Of a stretch of DNA of 64,000 nt, positions 59,190-64,000 are shown in pieces; within the stretch, counting starts at the first letter, position 1; each line of letters starts with the position of its first letter. Made by a program: the position numbers and the translations under genes. The notes under the pieces are model-generated. The model did no database searches and was not told the origin of the DNA. It saw only the letters and a program-made list of their open reading frames with translations. The stretch lies in the NCBI RefSeq assembly GCF_025950235.1, contig NZ_JAPDDT010000008.1, positions 124,001 through 188,000 of the forward strand, read 5' to 3'. The DNA is from Luteolibacter arcticus. GTDB taxonomy: Bacteria; Verrucomicrobiota; Verrucomicrobiia; Verrucomicrobiales; Akkermansiaceae.

Positions 59190-61154
59190 TCAGGGTTTCT
59201 GGAGGTAGTTCCAGATCGCGTCGAACTGCTTCGCGGCGTCGCCATCCAGCTCCGGCCGCTGGGATTTCCCTTCCTCGCTGTAGCGCGGCATCTTGGTGCC
59301 GGGCGTGACGGCGGCAGGATTGTCCATCCAGCGCATGAACCATTCCTTGCGCAGCCGCTCGTGGGCGAGAGCGAAATTAATACCCTCCACCTCGAAGGCG
59401 GCGGTGGGTTTCACCGGGCCGACGCCGTGGCAGGTAGTGCAGCCGAAGCCGTCCGCACCGATGATCTTCTTGCCGATCTCGGCAAGGGCGGCATCCACCT
59501 GCGGGGCCTCCGGCTTGCCGGGCTCGACGCCGTGGAGACGGGCGAGGCCGACGGCGAGGCCATTCGCATGGGCGTGGAAGGCCGGCATCCGCATATCGAG
59601 CCACGGGCGCGGGCGACCCCCCGGAGGTGCGCCATTGATGATGCCCTCCATGAAGGAGGCGTGCAGCATCTCGCCGATGTAGGTCAGGTGCGGGCGGGAT
59701 TGCTCGAGTTTCTCATTCTCGCCCTGGACGTGGGCGACCAACGACTTCGACTCGACGTGGGTGGTATCGAGCCGTGAGGCCTGGCCGTCCATGCCGTGGC
59801 AACTCGTGCAGTGAAGCGACTTCAGCTTCGCGGCGGCAGCTTCCGCGAGGACGTTGCGGGTCAGCGGGGCGGTGCCTTTCTTCGAGAAGGCAACGAGAGC
59901 GGCGCGCTCGTCATCGGCCAGTGCCAGCTTCGGGGTCTTGGCGCCCGGCTTTCCGGAGACGCAGCCGGTGGCGGCCCAGTCCTTGGCGAAAATCGCGTCG
60001 GTGGTGGCCAGGGTGACGTTCATGGCACCGGTGCCGGCGTGGCAGTTGCCGCAATTCAGGGCGCTGGCGATCTCCATGCCCTTGGCGGCATCGCCCTTGG
60101 GGAAGTCGGAAGGCTTGCGCTCGGCCTTGCCGGACGCATCGAGAAGGAAGGCGGCGATTTCGTTGGCTTCGGCATCGCTGAGCGCGAAGTCCGGCATGCC
60201 GATGTGGGCATACCAGGCATCCGGCTTTTTCAGGAAGCCGGCGAGTGCTCCGGGTTGGAACTTGAACGCGACATTCTCCAGCGGAACGCGCGTCGGGTCG
60301 GCATCGCCGCCGGCCTGGGTGTGACAGGCGACGCAGCCGAGGCGGTGGAAATGCTCGCCGCCTTTTTGAGCGAGCGCCTTGTCGGGTGCGGCGGGAGTTT
60401 CGCCCACCTTCTGAGTCATCAGCCAAGCGGCGAGGTCGGCGGCCTGTTGCTTCCCGTCGGCCGTCGATTCGTCGATCAGATCGGGCATCCGGGTGTCCGG
60501 ACGGAAGGCGGAGGGATTGGCGAGCCACTGGGCGATCCATGCCTCATTGAGGCGCGAGCCGGTGGCGAGGAGCAGCGGGCCGAACTCGCTCAGCTCGGTC
60601 ATGCCGGCGGCGCCCATGTGGCACTTGGAGCAATGATTCTCCGCGAAGAGCAGGCGGCCCTGGCGGGCGGGATCCGCGGCGACCTCGGCCGTGAAGGCCG
60701 TCGGCGGCACGCTCTGCTTCGGGAACGTGCGCTCTTCCCAGAACAGCCGGAAACGGCCGGAGCCATCGGGCTTCGATTGGTAGGTGATGGAGACGTCGTG
60801 CTCGCCCTTGTTGAAGCGGGTGCTTTTCGAGGCGGTGGAGCCGAGGGTGCCGTCCTCGGTGTGAACCTCCTCGCCATCAATCGTCAGCGTCGCCTTGCCC
60901 TCGCCCTCGAAGGAGAAGGCCAGCCGCTGGCGCTCGGCGAGCACCAGCTTGCCGGTCCACGTCACCTTGAACTCGCCTGCGGGCAGGAACGGGGTGGGGG
61001 ACTCGCCGGCCTTGACGAGCAAGGCCGGCAGGCGGTCGGCGCGGGTGTCCTTTTCACTGCCGGACTCGAAGGCGGCGGCGAGTTCGGCGCGGGCGATGTC
61101 GGCCGCCAAGGTGGTGGCGGATAGGACGGATACGACGAATGGGACCGATCTCAT
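59190..61154 (-). CDS. Pentaheme c-type cytochrome with N-terminal PA14-like domain
   Basis: 654 residues from ATG 61154, which opens signal MRSVPFVVSVLSATTLAADI. Residues ~25-150 form a PA14-like beta domain (KVTWTGKLVLAERQRLAFSF, HDVSITYQSKPDGSGRFRLF). Five CxxCH heme sites follow: CSKCH 175, CVACH 274, CGNCH 368, CTSCH 449, CTTCH 572. Each lies in a cytochrome c-type domain with a downstream Met (for example FRPDTRMPDLIDES and VTPGTKMPRYSEEG). It ends in DAAKQFDAIWNYLQKP. It lies 69 bases from the DUF6797 gene upstream, the usual pairing in Verrucomicrobia, and should pass electrons in the periplasm from that partner's oxidation. Confidence 0.9.
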   Translation of the reverse strand: MRSVPFVVSVLSATTLAADIARAELAAAFESGSEKDTRADRLPALLVKAGESPTPFLPAGEFKVTWTGKLVLAERQRLAFSFEGEGKATLTIDGEEVHTEDGTLGSTASKSTRFNKGEHDVSITYQSKPDGSGRFRLFWEERTFPKQSVPPTAFTAEVAADPARQGRLLFAENHCSKCHMGAAGMTELSEFGPLLLATGSRLNEAWIAQWLANPSAFRPDTRMPDLIDESTADGKQQAADLAAWLMTQKVGETPAAPDKALAQKGGEHFHRLGCVACHTQAGGDADPTRVPLENVAFKFQPGALAGFLKKPDAWYAHIGMPDFALSDAEANEIAAFLLDASGKAERKPSDFPKGDAAKGMEIASALNCGNCHAGTGAMNVTLATTDAIFAKDWAATGCVSGKPGAKTPKLALADDERAALVAFSKKGTAPLTRNVLAEAAAAKLKSLHCTSCHGMDGQASRLDTTHVESKSLVAHVQGENEKLEQSRPHLTYIGEMLHASFMEGIINGAPPGGRPRPWLDMRMPAFHAHANGLAVGLARLHGVEPGKPEAPQVDAALAEIGKKIIGADGFGCTTCHGVGPVKPTAAFEVEGINFALAHERLRKEWFMRWMDNPAAVTPGTKMPRYSEEGKSQRPELDGDAAKQFDAIWNYLQKP

Positions 61155-61223
61155 GGCAGCAAAGGGGAGAGGTTCGGACCATAGCCCGAGCCGACTCAAG
61201 TCTCCAATTTCAATTGTCCCGGC

Positions 61224-63527
61224 TTACTTGCCCATCTTGCGGACGGTGCAATGGATGTCGCCTTTGACGACCTCGCCTTCGGCATCCTCGAGGTCCCACT
61301 CGACCTTGAGCGACATCGAGGGCTTGTGGCCTTCCAGGTCGATTTCGACGGTCTTGCCATCCTTCAGCAGGCGGGCAGCGCTGACCTTCACGGTGTCGCG
61401 CTTGTGATGCTCCTTGGATTCCTTTTGGAGGGCGATCTCGCGGGCCTGGGTATCGACATTGTCCACCGAGAACTCGCCGGAGCCGTATTGCGGGCCGCGG
61501 ACGTAGTCCCAACGCTGGGCGGTGTAGCTTTCCGGATCGGCCGCGAGCTCTTCATCGAGCGCGGTTTCGAAGTGCAGGCGCACGCCCTTTTCGGTGATCT
61601 CAAGCTTGTCCGGGATGGTGACGGTGGCACCGGTGTAGCGGACGCGCTGGAAGGCGCTCTCGCTGGCGGCATTCGTCTGCCAGCCGCGGAAACCGGCGAC
61701 ATACATGGAGCCGTCCTTGTGGAAACGGGCGCGCATTGCGGAGGAGCCGAGCTTGACCGGGAGCTTGACCACGCCGCCTTGCAGCGTATCGCCGACACTG
61801 GCGAGCAGCACGCGGTAGATCGAGGAGGTGCCGTAGGAAAGGTGGATCAGCTCGCCTTCATGGAGGCCGAATTTCGCACCCTTCGGCACCCAGGTCTGGG
61901 AGCCGCCGGAATTGTCCACATCCATTGGCAGGTAGCAGAGTGGCTCGGTGTAGGACGCGTCCTTCAGGCCTTGGCGGCTGGACTCGGTGCCGAAGAACAG
62001 CGGGCGCTGGTCCTTCGTCATGTAGTTGATCTTGCAGCAGGGCTGCCAGGTGCCCTCGTTTTCGCCGGTGGTGATTTCACCATTCGGACCGACGCCGACA
62101 CCGCCGGGTGCGCGCAGGCCGGTGGCGACCACCTCGAAGCTTGAGGCGTCCTTTGACAGGCGCATCACGGTGCCGTGGTGTGGGAAGATGGTGTCGAAGC
62201 CGCGGCCGCCGGGGCGGACCGGAGCGGCCTTCGAGAAGTAGAAGTCGCCATTCGAGTCGGTCTGCAGGTCGAAGGCGAACTCGTGGAAGTTCGGCGAGAC
62301 CGCCACGCCATTGAAGAAGCACTCGAAGCGGTCGGCTTCGCCGTCCTTGTTGAGGTCTTGGAGCTTGGAGATTTGGTCGCGGCCGTGGACGTAGATCGCA
62401 CCGTCCACCACCTTCACGCCGAGCGGCTCGAAGAGACCGGCGGCGAAGCGCTTCCAAGAGAGCTTGCTCCAGTCGCTCTTGAGGCCTTTCACGATCCAGA
62501 CGTCGCCGTTCCACGAGGAAATCGCGGCGCTGTCCTCATCGATAAAGTCGAAGCCGGCGAAGCGGATGTTCGACTTCCAGGGATTCTCGCTGGGGAGGGT
62601 GACGGTGTCGGTGACCCAGGCGGCCTTCTTGTCGTTTGAAACTTGGCCCTTGGTGGTGATGACGTCCTTCCAGAGGCCTTCGCCGCCCTTGGTGGCGCCG
62701 GTCACATTGAAGGGAGCCACGGACTTGGCCGTGCCGCCGCGAGCGTAGGAGATGGTGAAGGTGGTGGGTTCTTCGGAAGGAGCGAGGGTGGCGACGAGGC
62801 GGGTCGCCTTGTCCGCGGCCGGAGCCAGCACGGCGCCCTTGCCGCCGGTGGCGACGGAGAGGCCGGAGCCGGACTTGGCAGCGCCCTTGTCCGCGGTGAA
62901 GGCGGAGCTGTCATCCGCGGCGAGCAGCGCCAGCGGCTTGGAGTGGGGGGCCACCTCGAAGTGGCGGACCAAGCCGTCTGGGCCGGACTGGAGGTGCTCC
63001 AGCACGCGGGTGCCGTTGATGGTGTATTCGAAGACGATGCGGCTGCCGTGGCGGTAGAAGCCCTTGTACTGGGCGTCCGGGATATTGCCGCAGGCGGCGG
63101 TTACCTGGCTCGCGTCGCGCTTTGCAGTGTAGAGCGTGAACGACATGCTCGTCCGCTTGTCCTCGAAGCTGCCGCTTTCATTCGCCCAGCCGGGGCCGGG
63201 GATGGTGTTGAAAATGAAGTCCTTTTCGTTGGCGGTCTTGACCAATTGCCCGTGGGAACCGGTCCATGGCGTGCCGCCCCAGTGGACGCCGCCCTTGTAA
63301 ACGGTCACGACGCGCAGCGTCTCAGTGTCGAAGAGGGCGCGGGTGCCGTCGCCCAGGTCCACGAGCACGCCCTTGACGGCAGCGACTTGCTCCTGACCGT
63401 CGAAGGTGCCGGCGAAGGAATTGGCCCAGGCGGGGCCGATTTGCATTTCCTCCCACCAATTGGCGGCATGGGCGGGCAGGGCGGCGGCTGCGGCGAGGAC
63501 GATCGGTGCGATGTGGAACGGGCGCAT
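61224..63527 (-). CDS. DUF6797-type secreted protein with sorbosone-dehydrogenase-like propeller
   Basis: 767 residues, signal MRPFHIAPIVLAAAAALPAH. The N-terminal half (DUF6797-like) is a beta-sandwich region (YKGGVHWGGTPWTGSHGQL, GFYRHGSRIVFEYTINGTRV). Residues ~310-640 form a PQQ-dependent glucose/sorbosone dehydrogenase-like propeller (LFEPLGVKVVDGAIYVHGRD, LQTDSNGDFYFSKAAPVRPG, LRAPGGVGVGPNGEITTGEN, GTWQPCCKINYM), then a beta domain. It is co-transcribed with the pentaheme cytochrome downstream. Oxidation of a sugar or polyol with electrons going to that cytochrome is the likely role; the cofactor is not shown by the sequence. Confidence 0.8.
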   Translation of the reverse strand: MRPFHIAPIVLAAAAALPAHAANWWEEMQIGPAWANSFAGTFDGQEQVAAVKGVLVDLGDGTRALFDTETLRVVTVYKGGVHWGGTPWTGSHGQLVKTANEKDFIFNTIPGPGWANESGSFEDKRTSMSFTLYTAKRDASQVTAACGNIPDAQYKGFYRHGSRIVFEYTINGTRVLEHLQSGPDGLVRHFEVAPHSKPLALLAADDSSAFTADKGAAKSGSGLSVATGGKGAVLAPAADKATRLVATLAPSEEPTTFTISYARGGTAKSVAPFNVTGATKGGEGLWKDVITTKGQVSNDKKAAWVTDTVTLPSENPWKSNIRFAGFDFIDEDSAAISSWNGDVWIVKGLKSDWSKLSWKRFAAGLFEPLGVKVVDGAIYVHGRDQISKLQDLNKDGEADRFECFFNGVAVSPNFHEFAFDLQTDSNGDFYFSKAAPVRPGGRGFDTIFPHHGTVMRLSKDASSFEVVATGLRAPGGVGVGPNGEITTGENEGTWQPCCKINYMTKDQRPLFFGTESSRQGLKDASYTEPLCYLPMDVDNSGGSQTWVPKGAKFGLHEGELIHLSYGTSSIYRVLLASVGDTLQGGVVKLPVKLGSSAMRARFHKDGSMYVAGFRGWQTNAASESAFQRVRYTGATVTIPDKLEITEKGVRLHFETALDEELAADPESYTAQRWDYVRGPQYGSGEFSVDNVDTQAREIALQKESKEHHKRDTVKVSAARLLKDGKTVEIDLEGHKPSMSLKVEWDLEDAEGEVVKGDIHCTVRKMGK

Positions 63528-63730
63528 GAGTGTGAAATTACGTCGTGGGTGCGGGCGGGGTTTACGGGCATGGCACGGAAAGCCATCAAAGTTTGCTCAA
63601 GCCGCCCCGGGTTGCCGTGCCAGCACCCCATACGTCGGTTTTCAAACGTGTTTGACAAGAATTCGGTGCGCCAGCGCGATTCGGGGGAAATCCTCGACCG
63701 TCCGGCTTTCAGCACTATGGTCCCGCCGCG

Positions 63731-64000
63731 ATGTGGGACGCAATCATTCAGTGGGGCGGCTGGGGCACGGCCGGAACCGGATTGGCGTGGGTCGTCACCT
63801 CGTGTCTGCTGCTCGCGGGGCTGGTCGGCTGCATCATTCCGATCCTCCCGGGTCACCTGATCCTACTGATGGCCGCCATCGCCCACCGCCTGATGCTGGG
63901 CCGCGAGGGCTCCGGCATGGAATGGTGGACCTTTCTGATCCTCACCGTGTTGATGACGATTTCGCAGGCGCTTGAGTTCGCGGCGGGGGCGGCTGGCACC
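63731..64000 (+). CDS. DUF456-family membrane protein, 5' part
   Basis: 90 residues from ATG 63731 up to the right edge; the gene continues outside. MWDAIIQWGGWGTAGTGLAW starts it; helices VVTSCLLLAGLVGCIIPILP and GHLILLMAAIAHRLM, then WWTFLILTVLMTISQALEFA and AAGAAGT. The GLVGCIIPILPGH and ALEFAAGAAG segments fit DUF456, a family of small inner-membrane proteins of unknown role. It diverges from the DUF6797 gene; the 203 bases between hold no further gene. Confidence 0.8.
   Translation, partial: MWDAIIQWGGWGTAGTGLAWVVTSCLLLAGLVGCIIPILPGHLILLMAAIAHRLMLGREGSGMEWWTFLILTVLMTISQALEFAAGAAGT

Noticed and set aside
59796..61124. Open plus-strand frame of 442 codons
   Set aside because: It is antisense to the pentaheme cytochrome with five CxxCH sites, which is clearly the real gene.

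Overview
The window looks like chromosomal DNA of a GC-rich verrucomicrobium, probably of the Luteolibacter/Haloferula kind. The evidence is the large secreted proteins with autotransporter-associated beta-strand repeats (PATR), sulfatases, a DUF6797-type protein paired with a multiheme c-type cytochrome, RHS and RCC1 proteins, and a recurrent C-terminal module (D-P-D-x-D-G followed by a tail ending in Pro). No ribosomal RNA or replication genes are present, so the genus is an inference.

Layout. 1-10.6 kb: three same-strand genes for secreted PATR proteins, each of the first two followed by a clear terminator; the third carries a GH101-like endo-alpha-N-acetylgalactosaminidase domain and discoidin-type domains (mucin-type O-glycan release). 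11.5-16.6 kb: minus-strand envelope genes (outer-membrane barrel, alpha/beta-hydrolase lipoprotein, DUF4337-like and DUF4239-like proteins, two small membrane proteins). 16.7-21.3 kb: HAD phosphatase, a sulfatase destroyed by an internal deletion, a large Gly/Tyr- and Pro/Thr-rich secreted protein, and a SYLF protein. 21.4-24.3 kb: a three-gene two-component system (membrane histidine kinase, FixJ-type regulator, stand-alone receiver). 24.7-27.3 kb: two decayed genes (Calx-beta/Delta-60 protein; propeller-type sensor kinase) whose lesions can be located base by base. 27.7-32 kb: a 1431-residue secreted NHL/FlgD-like protein. 32-33.8 kb: two more broken genes and two small intact ones (HAD domain, HTH).

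34.4-48 kb is the most notable part. A 1226-residue secreted RCC1-propeller protein is followed after 19 bases by a 2938-residue secreted RHS protein ending in a DPDGL cleavage-type motif and an HNH-like nuclease tip. Then comes a signal-less 289-residue propeller-like protein, the best immunity candidate. I read this as a polymorphic toxin locus with an unusual separate RCC1 partner. A tRNA-Tyr follows.

48.4-64 kb is mostly housekeeping and catabolic: SDR oxidoreductase, secreted sulfatase, M42 peptidase, TPR protein, L,D-transpeptidase lipoprotein, small cytochrome b562-like protein, MutS, two tiny proteins (one of 34 residues with a membrane helix), a pentaheme cytochrome with its DUF6797 partner, and the start of a DUF456 protein. 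REP-like palindromes fill the gaps at 51.9-52.1, 54.2-54.4 and 57.6-58.1 kb.
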